Both the position numbers and the translations under genes were made by a program. The notes under the pieces are model-generated. The model saw only the letters and a program-made list of their open reading frames with translations, made no database searches and was not told the origin of the DNA. This document shows, one piece after another, positions 33,852-47,240 of a stretch of DNA of 64,000 nucleotides. This DNA is from Proteobacteria bacterium UBA3413 (GTDB lineage: Bacteria > Pseudomonadota > Gammaproteobacteria > Magnimaribacterales > D2472): positions 44,597 through 108,596 of the forward strand of contig DEOR01000065.1 of assembly GCA_002358345.1 (NCBI GenBank). The letters are read 5' to 3'. Each line of letters starts with the position of its first letter. Positions within the stretch are counted from its first letter, which is position 1.

Positions 33852-35000
33852 ATGCAATATAAAATTATTTTAGTTCTTCTTTTTACGGGAGTAATATCTT
33901 CTTGCTCATCTCTTAATTTTTGGAGCAATGAGTCTGATGAAGACTTAACCACTCCTGCGAAATTACTTCCATTTACCGGTGATTATTCAATAGACATAGC
34001 TTGGAAAAAATCTTTTAAAGGCAGCGATGATTTGGGAGCATTTAAACCTGCCTTCTACTCAGGGCAGGTAATTGTTGCTGATTCATCAGGAGACATCACC
34101 TCTATTAATCCCGAGACTGGAATGATAAATTGGCAAAAAGCTCTAGGAAGAAATCTTTCTGCGGGAGTGGTAGCTGGTTTTGGGAGACTTGTTGTATCTG
34201 ATGTTGATGGTTTTGTAATAAGTCTTGATATGGAATCTCAAGAAATTCTCTGGGAACAAAACATAGGTGGGGAAGTTCTAGCCAGAGCAATTGTGGATGC
34301 AGCGCTGGTGGTGGTCAAGAACTCTGTTGGTGAGTTGGTGGCGCTCGATGCTATGACTGGAGAGAAGAAATGGACTTTTAGATCCCAGTTACCAGCATTA
34401 ACTGTTCGAGGAACAGGAGAACCAATTATAAAAGATGGCATAGTCTTCTCTACTTTTGACAATGGTCGCCTTGGAGCGTTTCAATTAAATACTGGATTCT
34501 TTTTATGGGATGGCCCAATTTCGTTTGTTTCGGGATCATCTGAACTTGAAAATTTATTAGATGCAGATTCCTCTCCTGTAGCATTCAATCAGTTGATCTT
34601 TGCCGTAAATTACCAGGGCAATCTTACGGCCTTTGATACAGCTCAAAAACGGCCTGTATGGAATGCGAAAGCATCTTCATTTCATTCTCCGGTTATCGGC
34701 AATGGGATGATTATGGTTATCCAGGATAACGGCTCTATTCTTTCGTTTTCCTCTGGAAATCTCCAGCCTTCATGGACATCTGAGGAGTACCTGTTTCGGG
34801 AGCTCTCTAATGGGGTGTTGCTGAACAATACCATGATGGTAGGCGACCTCGAGGGATACCTTCATGTGATCAATCCATTGACTGGAAAAACTGTTGGTAG
34901 AAAAAAAGTTTCTGGCAACCCAATTAAGAGCATTGTAACCTTTGGAGATCTGGCATATATAGTTGACCAGGACTCTAATCTAGTTGCAATTTCGCTCTAG
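33852..35000 (+). CDS. bamB: Outer-membrane assembly lipoprotein BamB
   Basis: BamB is a BAM-complex lipoprotein that helps deliver or fold outer-membrane proteins. The 382-residue protein has a lipoprotein signal ending VISSC (Cys18) and an eight-bladed PQQ-type beta-propeller, seen as repeats such as ITSINPETGMINWQKALG, VISLDMESQEILWEQNIG and LVALDAMTGEKKWTFR. It lies between yfgM and der, the invariant order in gammaproteobacteria. Confidence 0.94.
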   Translation: MQYKIILVLLFTGVISSCSSLNFWSNESDEDLTTPAKLLPFTGDYSIDIAWKKSFKGSDDLGAFKPAFYSGQVIVADSSGDITSINPETGMINWQKALGRNLSAGVVAGFGRLVVSDVDGFVISLDMESQEILWEQNIGGEVLARAIVDAALVVVKNSVGELVALDAMTGEKKWTFRSQLPALTVRGTGEPIIKDGIVFSTFDNGRLGAFQLNTGFFLWDGPISFVSGSSELENLLDADSSPVAFNQLIFAVNYQGNLTAFDTAQKRPVWNAKASSFHSPVIGNGMIMVIQDNGSILSFSSGNLQPSWTSEEYLFRELSNGVLLNNTMMVGDLEGYLHVINPLTGKTVGRKKVSGNPIKSIVTFGDLAYIVDQDSNLVAISL

Positions 35001-35014
35001 CATGGCTCGCATTA

Positions 35015-36400
35015 ATGCTAAATTCTATTGCTATCCTAGGTAGACCCAATGTAGGGAAATCTTCTTTATTTAACAAGCTAACCAAAAGTAGAAATGCAAT
35101 TGTTTCAGATTTCTCTGGACTCACCAAAGATAGAAATTTTGGCTATAGCGATATTAAAGGCAAGCAGTATTTAGTTGTTGATACAGGTGGCGTAGGTTCT
35201 GAGCTGACTGAATTTAGTGAAGCTATTACCGAGCAAGCCCTGATTGCTGCAGAGGAATCAAACCTAATTTTATTGCTAATTGACGGCTCGCAAGAACTGA
35301 CCTCAGATGATATCAATCTATTGCAAATTGTTAGAAAGTTCGATAAAAAATTTGTTGTTGTACTGAATAAAATTGATATTAAAGTTCGCTCTAACGCTAA
35401 GGAAGATCTCCTAAAATATGGTGCTGGGGAGATATTAGAGATCAGCGCAGAGCACTCCAGAGGCATCAAAGAGCTCCAAATTTATATATCAGAAAATTTA
35501 CAAGATAATCCCGTCCCCGAGACATCCGGAACAAGAATTGCAGTTATTGGTCGACCTAACGCCGGTAAATCCACCTTTATTAACCAGTTCACTAAGCAAA
35601 ATAGGCTGATTGTTTCAGACATTCCTGGAACTACTATCGATTCAATTTACGTGCCATTTACGTTTAATGAAGAGGAATTTGTTTTTATTGATACAGCTGG
35701 AATAAGAAAGAAATATAAACAAAGCCATGCAGTTGAATACTTTTCTTATGTTCGGGCTATGCATGCTGTTGCTGAGGCAGAGATAGCGCTGATGCTGATC
35801 GATGCGAATGATGGAGTTGTTGATCAAGACCTACGGATTCTTAACTTAATCAGAGAACATGGTAAGCCAGTAGTTATTGCTCTAAATAAAGTAGATGAGC
35901 TGACCTCTACTGATATTGAAAATTTGCTCGACTCAAAAAAATACCACAATACCATCATGAGTGACTTGGTCATCATGCAAATTTCCGCCCTTCAAAAAAC
36001 AGGATTCAAGAGATTATTCGACACTTTGGCAGAGGTCCATAAGATTGCCACTACAAAATTTTCAACAGGCAAGCTCAATAAACTTCTTGAGAAATTTAGC
36101 AATGCAACCAATATGCCGAGCGTTGCCGGCCGACCGGTCAAGATGAGATACATTCATTTTGGAGGGATTTATCCAACTAAGTTAATTATTCATGCCAATG
36201 TCTCTACTAAAATTCCATCAAATTTTAAAAGATATTTAATCAACTCTTTTAGAGATGAACTGAGCCTGAAGAGCATTGGATTAAATGTAATTTTTAAAAA
36301 GGGTGAAAACCCCTTTGAAGGCAAAAAGAATGAGCTCACAACGCGCCAAATTAAAAAGAAAAAAAGACTGGTCAAACACGTTAAAAAATCAAAAAAGTAA
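35015..36400 (+). CDS. der: Ribosome-assembly GTPase Der (EngA)
   Basis: Der is a double-domain GTPase needed for 50S ribosome assembly. The 461-residue protein has two G domains: GRPNVGKSSLFNKL (about 8-21) with DTGG and NKID, and GRPNAGKSTFINQF (about 176-189) with DTAG and NKVD. A KH-like domain and a Lys-rich tail (GKKNELTTRQIKKKKRLVKHVKKSKK pattern) complete it. It has no convincing promoter of its own and runs 14 bases after bamB. Confidence 0.97.
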   Translation: MLNSIAILGRPNVGKSSLFNKLTKSRNAIVSDFSGLTKDRNFGYSDIKGKQYLVVDTGGVGSELTEFSEAITEQALIAAEESNLILLLIDGSQELTSDDINLLQIVRKFDKKFVVVLNKIDIKVRSNAKEDLLKYGAGEILEISAEHSRGIKELQIYISENLQDNPVPETSGTRIAVIGRPNAGKSTFINQFTKQNRLIVSDIPGTTIDSIYVPFTFNEEEFVFIDTAGIRKKYKQSHAVEYFSYVRAMHAVAEAEIALMLIDANDGVVDQDLRILNLIREHGKPVVIALNKVDELTSTDIENLLDSKKYHNTIMSDLVIMQISALQKTGFKRLFDTLAEVHKIATTKFSTGKLNKLLEKFSNATNMPSVAGRPVKMRYIHFGGIYPTKLIIHANVSTKIPSNFKRYLINSFRDELSLKSIGLNVIFKKGENPFEGKKNELTTRQIKKKKRLVKHVKKSKK

Positions 36401-36421
36401 GATTTTCTGCTATATATTCCG

Positions 36422-36427
36422 TATAAT
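36422..36427 (+). promoter_or_regulatory. Predicted -10 element before sdhC
   Basis: A perfect TATAAT lies 30 bases before the sdhC ATG in the 57-base gap after der. No clear -35 hexamer is present. A ribosome-binding site TAAGGAAC lies 5 bases before the ATG. This could be the main promoter for the sdh-suc gene cluster. Confidence 0.4.
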
Positions 36428-36457
36428 TCAACCTAAGGATTAAGTTTTAAGGAACAA

Positions 36458-36838
36458 ATGTCTATAAAACCTGTTTTTATTAATTTATTAAAAATACAAC
36501 TGCCACTTGCAGCCTTTTTATCTATCACTCATCGAGTAACTGGAGTATTAATTTTCTTTCTAGTTCTTCCAACCTCTGTGTATTTTCTGTCATTACTTCT
36601 TTCTAGCGAATCCTCCTATATGAATTTTCTTGATTTATATATGAATAATTTTATTTTAAGAACATTTGTCCTTTTTCTCGCGTTGATCTTCACCTATCAT
36701 GTCTTTACAGGCGCTCGACATATGCTGCTTGATTTTCATTTAATCAGCGAAACCCTGAGTGCGACAAAAACCTCTTCGATCATTACTTTGATACTATTTC
36801 TAATAAATGGAGTCATTCAGGCCTGGGTGATCTTATGA
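36458..36838 (+). CDS. sdhC: Succinate dehydrogenase cytochrome b subunit
   Basis: SdhC is one of two membrane anchors of complex II and helps bind heme b and ubiquinone. The 126-residue protein has three membrane segments and the conserved SITHRVTGVLIF near residue 24, with the heme-ligand histidine in HVFTGARHMLLDFH near residue 84. sdhD overlaps by 4 bases. In many gammaproteobacteria gltA lies upstream of sdhC; here der is the neighbour. Confidence 0.94.
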   Translation: MSIKPVFINLLKIQLPLAAFLSITHRVTGVLIFFLVLPTSVYFLSLLLSSESSYMNFLDLYMNNFILRTFVLFLALIFTYHVFTGARHMLLDFHLISETLSATKTSSIITLILFLINGVIQAWVIL

Positions 36839-37185
36839 ATATAGGAAAATTTTTTTGGTATCTACAAAGATACAGCGCTTTATACTTCTTATTTTTTTTA
36901 GGTTATCTTGAGTACTTATATTGGAGTGATCAATTGGCATTTGACCTAGTTACCTCTAATCTTGCGCTAAAGGTCTCTCTAAGTCTCTTCATCATACTTG
37001 CATGCATGCATGGCTTTGTTGGACTGTGGACCGTGGGAACAGATTACTTCACAAAAAGAACGCTTGGCTTTATCTCTCCAAGACTTGGGAGTTATGGAGA
37101 TCTGATCAGAAAAATTTACGAAGGATTTTTTGTCTTGCTGGGTATGGTAATTGTCAATTTATATCTCTTAACCATCTGGTCTTAA
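36835..37185 (+). CDS. sdhD: Succinate dehydrogenase membrane anchor subunit
   Basis: The 116-residue protein has three membrane segments and [19 protein letters not shown] at the start. A histidine in the second segment ([17 protein letters not shown]) matches the SdhD site that helps hold heme and quinone. The family is poorly conserved; identity rests mostly on position between sdhC and sdhA, size and topology. It overlaps sdhC by 4 bases (ATGA). Confidence 0.9.
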   Translation: MNIGKFFWYLQRYSALYFLFFLGYLEYLYWSDQLAFDLVTSNLALKVSLSLFIILACMHGFVGLWTVGTDYFTKRTLGFISPRLGSYGDLIRKIYEGFFVLLGMVIVNLYLLTIWS

Positions 37186-37186
37186 T

Positions 37187-38971
37187 ATGGAAACTTATAA
37201 TTCTAATAATATCCAAACTCTAGAGTTTGACGCTTTGATTATTGGCGGTGGTGGCTCTGGTATGCGAACCTCATTGGAGCTTGCAAAATCTGGATTAAAG
37301 ACTGCTGTTGTATCCAAAGTTTTCCCCACTCGATCCCATACAGTTTCTGCTCAAGGTGGGATAACTTGCGCAATCGGAAGTGCTGATCCAGACGATGATT
37401 GGCGTTGGCACATGTATGACACAGTTAAGGGCTCAGATTACATTGGAGACCAAGATGCGATTGAATATATGTGCTCAGAAGGCCCAAAAGCAGTTTTTGA
37501 ACTTGAGCATATGGGCTTACCTTTTTCTAGATTTGAAAATGGCAGAATTTACCAAAGACCTTTTGGCGGTCAATCCAAGGATTACGGAAAAGGCGGTCAA
37601 GCAGCTCGAACATGTGCAGCTGCAGATAGAACAGGACACGCTTTGCTGCACACCTTGTATCAAAATAATATCAAAGAAGGCTCTAATTTTTTAAACGAGT
37701 GGTTTGCAGTTGAGTTAGTGCTCAATAAGTCCAAGGAAGTGACTGGAGTAATAGCATTTTCTATTGAATCTGGGGAGGTTGCTTATCTTAAGGCCCAAGC
37801 AACTGTCATGGCAACTGGTGGAGCTGGAAGAATTTACTCCTCCACAACCAATGCATTAATCAACACAGGAGATGGTCTAGGTATGGCTTTAAGAGCTGGT
37901 TTTCCCGCTCAAGATATGGAAATGTGGCAATTTCATCCCACTGGAATTTATGGAGCAGGATCTCTTGTAACCGAAGGATGCCGAGGTGAAGGTGGTTATT
38001 TAATCAATGCAGAAGGCGAGCGATTTATGGAGCGCTATGCACCTAATGCTAAAGATTTAGCAGGTCGAGATGTTGTTGCAAGATCAATGGTACTTGAAAT
38101 CCTTGAGGGCAGAGGCTGTGGAGAGCACAAAGACCATGTCTTGCTCAAGCTTGATCATTTGGGTGCAGACGTCCTGAATGCAAAGCTTCCAGGTATATGC
38201 GAGCTATCTAAAACATTTGCAGGCATAGACCCTGTTTACGAACCCATTCCTGTAGTTCCAACGTGCCACTACATGATGGGAGGAACACCTACCAATATCC
38301 ATGGACAAGCATTTACACAATCTAACGGTGTGGATGAAATTATTGCAGGTTTGTTCTCAGTGGGTGAGGCTGCCTGTGTCTCAGTTCATGGCGCGAATCG
38401 ATTGGGTGGGAACTCTCTGCTAGACCTAGTTGTTTTTGGTCGAGCAGCAGGATTACATATTCAAGAGGCCTTAAAATCAGGTGGTGGAGTCTCAGATTCT
38501 GACAGTGATGATATAGATCAAGCCTTGCACAGCTTAAATGCCCTAAATCATTCAGAGGGTGGCTTTGAGGTTGCCGAGGTTAAACGAGAACTTCAAGCGG
38601 TAATGCAAAACTATTTTGGAGTCTTTAGAAGGGGCGATTACATGGAAAAAGGGGTAGCTGAGCTAAATACTATTAGAGACAAAATCTCCAATCTTCATCT
38701 TAAAGATAAGAGCGCTGCTTTTAACACCAGTCGGGTTGAAGCCTTGGAGCTAAGAAATTTATTTGAAGTTGCTGAGGCTACCGCCATTGCTTCTTTAAAG
38801 AGAACTGAAAGCAGAGGCGCGCATGCACGCGATGATTTTAAGGAGCGCGACGACGAGAATTGGCTCTGTCATTCTCTGTACAATCCAACCAACAAAGAAT
38901 TGAGCAAAAGAGGCGTCAATTTTGAACCCAAGCAAGTAGAAACCTTTGAGCCTAAAATCAGAACTTATTAA
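37187..38971 (+). CDS. sdhA: Succinate dehydrogenase flavoprotein subunit
   Basis: SdhA oxidises succinate to fumarate. The 594-residue protein has the FAD-binding [14 protein letters not shown] near residue 21, the covalent-FAD histidine in [11 protein letters not shown] (about 50), [11 protein letters not shown] (about 245), the active-site Arg in GRDVVARSM and [19 protein letters not shown] near 400. It starts 1 base after the sdhD stop and is followed by sdhB. Confidence 0.97.
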   Translation: METYNSNNIQTLEFDALIIGGGGSGMRTSLELAKSGLKTAVVSKVFPTRSHTVSAQGGITCAIGSADPDDDWRWHMYDTVKGSDYIGDQDAIEYMCSEGPKAVFELEHMGLPFSRFENGRIYQRPFGGQSKDYGKGGQAARTCAAADRTGHALLHTLYQNNIKEGSNFLNEWFAVELVLNKSKEVTGVIAFSIESGEVAYLKAQATVMATGGAGRIYSSTTNALINTGDGLGMALRAGFPAQDMEMWQFHPTGIYGAGSLVTEGCRGEGGYLINAEGERFMERYAPNAKDLAGRDVVARSMVLEILEGRGCGEHKDHVLLKLDHLGADVLNAKLPGICELSKTFAGIDPVYEPIPVVPTCHYMMGGTPTNIHGQAFTQSNGVDEIIAGLFSVGEAACVSVHGANRLGGNSLLDLVVFGRAAGLHIQEALKSGGGVSDSDSDDIDQALHSLNALNHSEGGFEVAEVKRELQAVMQNYFGVFRRGDYMEKGVAELNTIRDKISNLHLKDKSAAFNTSRVEALELRNLFEVAEATAIASLKRTESRGAHARDDFKERDDENWLCHSLYNPTNKELSKRGVNFEPKQVETFEPKIRTY

Positions 38972-38993
38972 TTACTAAATGAGAGAAGAGCAG

Positions 38994-39725
38994 ATGATTA
39001 ATGTAAACATATACAGATATAACCCAGAAACTGATCAGTTTCCATATATGCAGGCTTATTCTATCGAGCGTCCTAAAAAAGATATTATGCTGCTGGAGCT
39101 TCTGAATATTTTAAAAGAGCAAGATTCCTCAATATCATATAGACGCTCATGCAGAGAGGGTGTGTGCGGATCAGATGGCATGAATATTAATGGCAAAAAT
39201 GGTCTTGCTTGCATTACTCCGATCTCTACAGCAATTCAAAAAGATAAGATTGATTTAAGGCCATTACCTGGATTGCCAGTAATTCGAGACTTGGTGGTAG
39301 ATATGACGGAGTTTTATGCGCAATACGATAAAATTAAACCTTTTTTACAAAATGACTCTGCGCCTCCAGCCATAGAGAGACTTCAATCCCCAGAAGATCG
39401 AGCCAAATTGGATGGACTTTATGAATGCATTCTCTGTGCCTGCTGCTCAACGAGCTGCCCATCTTTTTGGTGGAACCCTGATAAGTTTGTTGGGCCAGCA
39501 GCTCTTCTGCAAGCCTATAGATTTATAGCTGATTCGAGGGATACAAAAACTTTAGAGAGATTGGATAATCTATCCGATCCCTTTAGCGTTTACAGATGTC
39601 ACGGCATCATGAATTGCGTAAGCGCCTGTCCAAAAGATTTAAATCCAAATCATGCAATTGGAGAAATTAAATCTATGTTGCTATCCAACAAAAGAAATAT
39701 TATTGCATCTGACGGTGTAAGCTAG
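38994..39725 (+). CDS. sdhB: Succinate dehydrogenase iron-sulfur subunit
   Basis: SdhB passes electrons from FAD to quinone through 2Fe-2S, 4Fe-4S and 3Fe-4S centres. The protein is 243 residues from ATG 38994. It has [21 protein letters not shown], then [17 protein letters not shown] and [17 protein letters not shown], the three cluster motifs. The ATG at 38979 would add five residues but has no ribosome-binding site, while AGAAGAG precedes 38994. sucA starts 8 bases after it. Confidence 0.96.
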   Translation: MINVNIYRYNPETDQFPYMQAYSIERPKKDIMLLELLNILKEQDSSISYRRSCREGVCGSDGMNINGKNGLACITPISTAIQKDKIDLRPLPGLPVIRDLVVDMTEFYAQYDKIKPFLQNDSAPPAIERLQSPEDRAKLDGLYECILCACCSTSCPSFWWNPDKFVGPAALLQAYRFIADSRDTKTLERLDNLSDPFSVYRCHGIMNCVSACPKDLNPNHAIGEIKSMLLSNKRNIIASDGVS

Positions 39726-39733
39726 AAATACAC

Positions 39734-42550
39734 ATGAGTGTTACAGAAGGGGACCAATCTACCATAGAGACACCAGGCGCCCAAGGTTCATACCTTGAGT
39801 CTTTGTATGAGCTTTACCTTCAGGATCACACCTCAGTGCCGGATGATTGGAGGTTCTATTTTGACTCTTTGCCAGTCATTCAACAAGACCACCCCGAGAT
39901 CTCTCACAAAGAAGCTATCTCTAGAATTACAAATAAGCAGATTAACGCTCCTTTAAAGTCACCTCAACTAGCTCCGGGACAGCCGCATGATAAACAGGTA
40001 AAGGTGATTCAGTTAATTCAAGCCTATAGGAATCGTGGGCATCAAAAAGCAAATTTAGATCCATTGGGTTTGAAACCAATTAGGCATTCTGACAATCTTG
40101 AGCTTGCCTTTCACCAACTGGACAACACCAATCTCAATGATCTTTTTGATACTGATACCTTGCAAATTAATAAGGACTCAGCGTCGTTAGGTGAGATCAT
40201 AGAGTCACTGGAGAAAATTTACTGCGGAACCCTTGGCATTGAATATAACTATATTGCTAACATACATGAGCGCACTTGGTTCCAACAGAGATTAGAGCCA
40301 AACTTAGGAAATCTTCACTTTAGCTCAGAAGAAAAGAAATATATTTTGAAGCGACTAAGTTCTGCAGAGGGCCTAGCAAAATTCTTGGCGTCCAGATACC
40401 CAGGCATGAAAAGATTCGGCATTGATGGTGCCGAATCACTGATCCCGCTGGTTGATAGCTTAATTCAAAACTGTGGTATTTTTGGAGCTGAGCAGATTTG
40501 TTTTGGCATGGCTCATCGCGGACGATTAAATTTATTGGTTAATGTTCTCGGTAAATCTCCTAAAGATTTATTTAGCGCATTTGAGGAAGATTTTGAGTTA
40601 GAGGGCGCCCACACTGGCGATGTGAAGTATCATTTAGGCTTCTCATCAAATATTTTAACCCCTAATGGGGAAGTCCATGTATCGCTGACAAACAACCCAT
40701 CGCATCTAGAGATTGTAGACCCAGTGGTTGTGGGTTCAGTGCGGGGCAGGCAAGATCGATTAAAAGATACTGAACAAAAACTAGTGGTTCCCATTCTTAT
40801 TCATGGCGATGCTTCGTTTTCTGGCCAAGGGGTGGTCATGGAAACATTACAAATGTCTCAAACCAGAGGGTATGGCGTTGGAGGAACTATTCACGTGATT
40901 GTTAACAATCAAATTGGGTTTACCACCTCCAACGAGGAAGATGCGCGCTCAACTCAATATGCAACTGATGTTGCAAAAATGATTGAGGCCCCAATTTTGC
41001 ATGTCAATGGAGATGATCCAGAAATGGTTGTCTTTGCTGCAAAGCTTGCTTGTGAATACAGGCATAATTTTAAAAAGGATATCGTGATTGATATGTTTTG
41101 TTTTCGAAGACGAGGTCACAATGAAGCGGACGAACCCTCTGCAACTCAACCCCTTATGTATCAGAAAATTGCTACCCATCCGTCAGTTAAGAGCTCCTAT
41201 GAAGTATCTTTAGTTGACAGTGGCGTCATCACTGAGAGCGAATGCAAGGAGATTGAAAAAAAATATAGGACTTCCTTAGAGGAGGGCCAATCAGTTGCGC
41301 ACAATCTTGCAACCAAGCCCAATGCATCCATGTGGTTTGATTGGACCCCATACATAAACCAAACTGGTGACCAGGTCATTGATGCATCATTTGGCTTAAA
41401 GAGATTCAAAGAGCTCGCTCAGATCATTTTTACACCGCCTGAAGATTTTGTATTGCAAAAGCAGGTAGAAAAATTATTTATCGATCGTTTGAGCATGATT
41501 GGGGGTGAAACCCCTGTGAATTGGGGTTTTGCAGAGAACATGGCTTATGCGACTCTCTTAGATCAAGGCTACCCTATTCGTTTTACCGGTCAAGATGTTC
41601 GTCGTGGCACCTTCTCTCATAGACATGCCGTTATTCACAATCAAACCGATGGTGTTGAGTACATGCCTCTGGTAGAAGTTGCCGATAAAGCCGGCACAAC
41701 TATAGATATCTATGATTCTCTTTTGTCCGAAGAAGCTGTTTTAGGTTTTGAATACGGGTATTCTGCAACACGACCATCTGGTCTAGTCATTTGGGAAGCT
41801 CAATTTGGTGATTTTGTAAACGGAGCGCAAGTAGTCATTGATCAATTTATCGTCTCTGCGGAACACAAATGGGAAAGACTCTCTGGTTTGGTGATGTTGT
41901 TGCCACATGGCTATGAGGGTCAAGGCCCTGAACACAGCAGCGCACGAATCGAAAGGTTCTTGCAACTGTGTGCAGATGAAAATATTCAAGTGTGCGTGCC
42001 CAGCACCCCCGCTCAGATCTACCACTTGCTAAGGCTGCAAACCATTAGAAATATGAGGCGTCCCCTGATTGTTATTTCTCCCAAGAGTCTTCTAAGAAAT
42101 CCCAAAGCAGTCTCTACAATCAAAGACTTAACAAATGGCTCGTTTCAGTATGTAATCGATGATGCTGATGCTCAGCCCGAGAAAGTTAAAAAGATCATCA
42201 TGTGCTCAGGTAAAGTTTTTTATGACCTTGATCACAAACGTCAGGAGTTAGGCATTGAAGATGTAGCCTTGATTAGGGTGGAGCAGCTGTACCCATTTCC
42301 ATACGATACTTTGCAAGTGGTCTTGGAGACATACCCACAAGCCAAAGATTTTGTGTGGTGCCAAGAAGAGCCGAGCAACCAAGGGGCTTGGTTTAGCCAT
42401 CGACACAGACTTCAAATTGTCCTTGATCGCATTGATGGGCCGCAGATTAGATTGGTCAGCCGCAAAGCCTCGGCAGCACCCTCGGTTGGCCTAAACAAAT
42501 TACACCTTCAACAACAAGAAGCTTTGGTCAATGAAGCTTTAACATCATAG
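39734..42550 (+). CDS. sucA: 2-oxoglutarate dehydrogenase E1 component
   Basis: E1 decarboxylates 2-oxoglutarate with thiamine diphosphate and passes the succinyl group to SucB. The 938-residue protein has the N-terminal TGSYLESLYELYLQDHTSVPDDWRFYF-type element, GMAHRGRLNLLVNVLGKS, HGDASFSGQGVVMETLQMS, the ThDP fold region with VNNQIGFTTS and the C-terminal YPFPYDTL. The length is the family standard. The genes sdhCDAB-sucAB-lpd-sucCD form one 10.8-kb run. Confidence 0.97.
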   Translation: MSVTEGDQSTIETPGAQGSYLESLYELYLQDHTSVPDDWRFYFDSLPVIQQDHPEISHKEAISRITNKQINAPLKSPQLAPGQPHDKQVKVIQLIQAYRNRGHQKANLDPLGLKPIRHSDNLELAFHQLDNTNLNDLFDTDTLQINKDSASLGEIIESLEKIYCGTLGIEYNYIANIHERTWFQQRLEPNLGNLHFSSEEKKYILKRLSSAEGLAKFLASRYPGMKRFGIDGAESLIPLVDSLIQNCGIFGAEQICFGMAHRGRLNLLVNVLGKSPKDLFSAFEEDFELEGAHTGDVKYHLGFSSNILTPNGEVHVSLTNNPSHLEIVDPVVVGSVRGRQDRLKDTEQKLVVPILIHGDASFSGQGVVMETLQMSQTRGYGVGGTIHVIVNNQIGFTTSNEEDARSTQYATDVAKMIEAPILHVNGDDPEMVVFAAKLACEYRHNFKKDIVIDMFCFRRRGHNEADEPSATQPLMYQKIATHPSVKSSYEVSLVDSGVITESECKEIEKKYRTSLEEGQSVAHNLATKPNASMWFDWTPYINQTGDQVIDASFGLKRFKELAQIIFTPPEDFVLQKQVEKLFIDRLSMIGGETPVNWGFAENMAYATLLDQGYPIRFTGQDVRRGTFSHRHAVIHNQTDGVEYMPLVEVADKAGTTIDIYDSLLSEEAVLGFEYGYSATRPSGLVIWEAQFGDFVNGAQVVIDQFIVSAEHKWERLSGLVMLLPHGYEGQGPEHSSARIERFLQLCADENIQVCVPSTPAQIYHLLRLQTIRNMRRPLIVISPKSLLRNPKAVSTIKDLTNGSFQYVIDDADAQPEKVKKIIMCSGKVFYDLDHKRQELGIEDVALIRVEQLYPFPYDTLQVVLETYPQAKDFVWCQEEPSNQGAWFSHRHRLQIVLDRIDGPQIRLVSRKASAAPSVGLNKLHLQQQEALVNEALTS

Positions 42551-42559
42551 AGAGATATT

Positions 42560-43786
42560 ATGACGACAGAAATTAAATCACCAACCTTTCCAGAATCAGT
42601 TGCTGATGGCACCATTGCTAACTGGGTTAAGCAAGAAGGAGAGCCGGTAAAGCAAGATGAAGTCATAGCTGAAATAGAAACCGATAAAGTGGTGTTAGAA
42701 GTGGTTGCACCTTTTGATGGAACCATAGTAAAAATTCTTAAGCCTGCAGGTGAGGTGGTTCAAAGTGCGGAATTGATTGCTCAATTCGAGCAGCAAACGG
42801 CTCAGCAAGAACCAGTCAATGAAACCAAAGAGCCAAATAAACCAGCAGAGGTTACAGTGGAAAGCACGCCTGTTAGCTCCTCTTCAGACGCTAAGGAGAA
42901 TGGCCCAGCCACTAAAAAATTACTCAAAGAGCACAATCTTAAGGCCGAAGAGGTCAGCGGCTCCGGAAAGGATGGAAGAATTACTAAGGCCGATGTGGTG
43001 AATCATTTAGAAGATACTGCGCCACCATCACCAGCCCCAGCAACACAGAGTACCCAGGCAGCGGCCAAGACTTCAGCACCTTCAGGGAGACACGAAGAGC
43101 GCGTTCCCATGTCTAGATTACGCTCTACTATAGCCAAAAGATTGCTTGCTGTTAAGCAGGAGACAGCTATGCTCACCACCTTTAACGAGGTGAATCTTCA
43201 GCCCATCAAGGATCTAAGAGCAAAATTTGGTAAAGATTTTGAGGCTGAGCATGGAGTCAAACTTGGGTTTATGGGTTTCTTTGTTTTAGCGGCGGTTCAT
43301 GCCTTGAAAAAATTTCCAGTTGTTAATGCATCCATCGATGGAAGTGACATTGTCTACCACGGCTATCAAGACGTAGGGGTTGCTGTTTCAACAGACAGAG
43401 GCTTGGTTGTCCCTGTTATTCGGGACGCAGACAATCTAGGGCTAGCCGATGTGGAGAAATCTATTTTGGATTACTCGATCAAAGCAAAAGATGGAAAATT
43501 ATCCATGGCTGATATGGAGGGAGGCACTTTTACTATTTCTAATGGCGGCGTATTCGGCTCTTTATTATCCACGCCTATTTTGAATGCGCCGCAAACAGCA
43601 ATTCTAGGCATGCACACGATTCAAGACAGACCCATCGCCCTTAATGGCGAGGTTGTGATTCGACCTATGATGTACTTAGCAATGAGCTATGACCACAGAT
43701 TGCTAGATGGAAAAGAAGCGGTAGCATTTCTAATAGCTATCAAGGATCAACTCGAGTCTCCAGAAAAACTATTACTTAATATATGA
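42560..43786 (+). CDS. sucB: 2-oxoglutarate dehydrogenase E2 (dihydrolipoyl succinyltransferase)
   Basis: The 408-residue E2 protein carries a lipoyl domain (about 1-78) with the lipoyl lysine in [11 protein letters not shown], a peripheral-subunit-binding domain (about 112-148, [32 protein letters not shown]), an Ala/Pro-rich linker and a catalytic domain (about 178-408) with VMPSL-like core and the active-site His in [13 protein letters not shown]. It follows sucA by 9 bases with AGAGATAT as a possible ribosome-binding site. Confidence 0.97.
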   Translation: MTTEIKSPTFPESVADGTIANWVKQEGEPVKQDEVIAEIETDKVVLEVVAPFDGTIVKILKPAGEVVQSAELIAQFEQQTAQQEPVNETKEPNKPAEVTVESTPVSSSSDAKENGPATKKLLKEHNLKAEEVSGSGKDGRITKADVVNHLEDTAPPSPAPATQSTQAAAKTSAPSGRHEERVPMSRLRSTIAKRLLAVKQETAMLTTFNEVNLQPIKDLRAKFGKDFEAEHGVKLGFMGFFVLAAVHALKKFPVVNASIDGSDIVYHGYQDVGVAVSTDRGLVVPVIRDADNLGLADVEKSILDYSIKAKDGKLSMADMEGGTFTISNGGVFGSLLSTPILNAPQTAILGMHTIQDRPIALNGEVVIRPMMYLAMSYDHRLLDGKEAVAFLIAIKDQLESPEKLLLNI

Positions 43787-43792
43787 AGGTGA

Positions 43793-46370
<2,578 letters not shown>

Positions 46371-46374
<4 letters not shown>

Positions 46375-47240
46375 GTATATTAGTTAATAAAGATACACGT
46401 CTTTTGGTTCAAGGCTTTACTGGCTCTCAGGCTACCTTGCATTCAGAGCAATCCATTGAGTATGGAACTAATATTGTGGGCGGAGTGACTCCTGGAAAAG
46501 GCGGTCAAACTCACTTAGGCGCACCAGTTTTTAATTCTGTGCATGATGCCATGGAAGCTGTGCGGCCCAATGCATCCATTATTTTTGTTCCGGCTCCCTT
46601 TTGCAAAGACTCTATTCTAGAGGCGGCGGATGCGGGCATTAAATTAATTATCTGTATCACCGAAGGGGTTCCAACGCTTGATATGTTGGTGGTTAAAAAG
46701 CGAATAGATGAGCTTGGAATTCAATTAATTGGACCTAATTGCCCAGGCGTTATTACCCCGGGCGAAGCCAAGCTCGGCATTATGCCAGGCAGCATCCATC
46801 TTCCGGGTTCTGTGGGGATCATTTCCAGATCGGGCACTTTAACCTATGAGGCTGTCAAACAAACAACCGATTTAGGTCTGGGACAAAGTACCTGTGTTGG
46901 CATTGGGGGCGACCCAATTCCCGGGACATCCTTTATTGATGTTTTAAAGCTCTTTGAAGCAGATGATCAGACAACGGCTATCGTCATGGTTGGGGAGATT
47001 GGAGGCACCGCCGAGGAAGAGGCGGCCGAATACATCAGGGACCATGTGACCAAGCCAGTGATTTCATACATCGCAGGGCAAACAGCTCCGGCTGGAAAGA
47101 GAATGGGGCATGCTGGTGCAATTATTGCAGGTGGCAAGGGGACTGCAGCTGATAAGATCAAAAAACTTCAAGAATGTGGAGTTCATATTGCAGAAAATTT
47201 ACTGCAGATTGGTGCTAAGGTGAAAGAGGTTTTAGGTTAG
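46371..47240 (+). CDS. sucD: Succinyl-CoA synthetase alpha subunit
   Basis: The alpha subunit binds CoA and carries the phosphohistidine. The 289-residue protein has [53 protein letters not shown] and the phosphohistidine in [20 protein letters not shown] near residue 246. Its last 26 bases overlap the 3' end of the reverse-strand MATE gene. Confidence 0.97.
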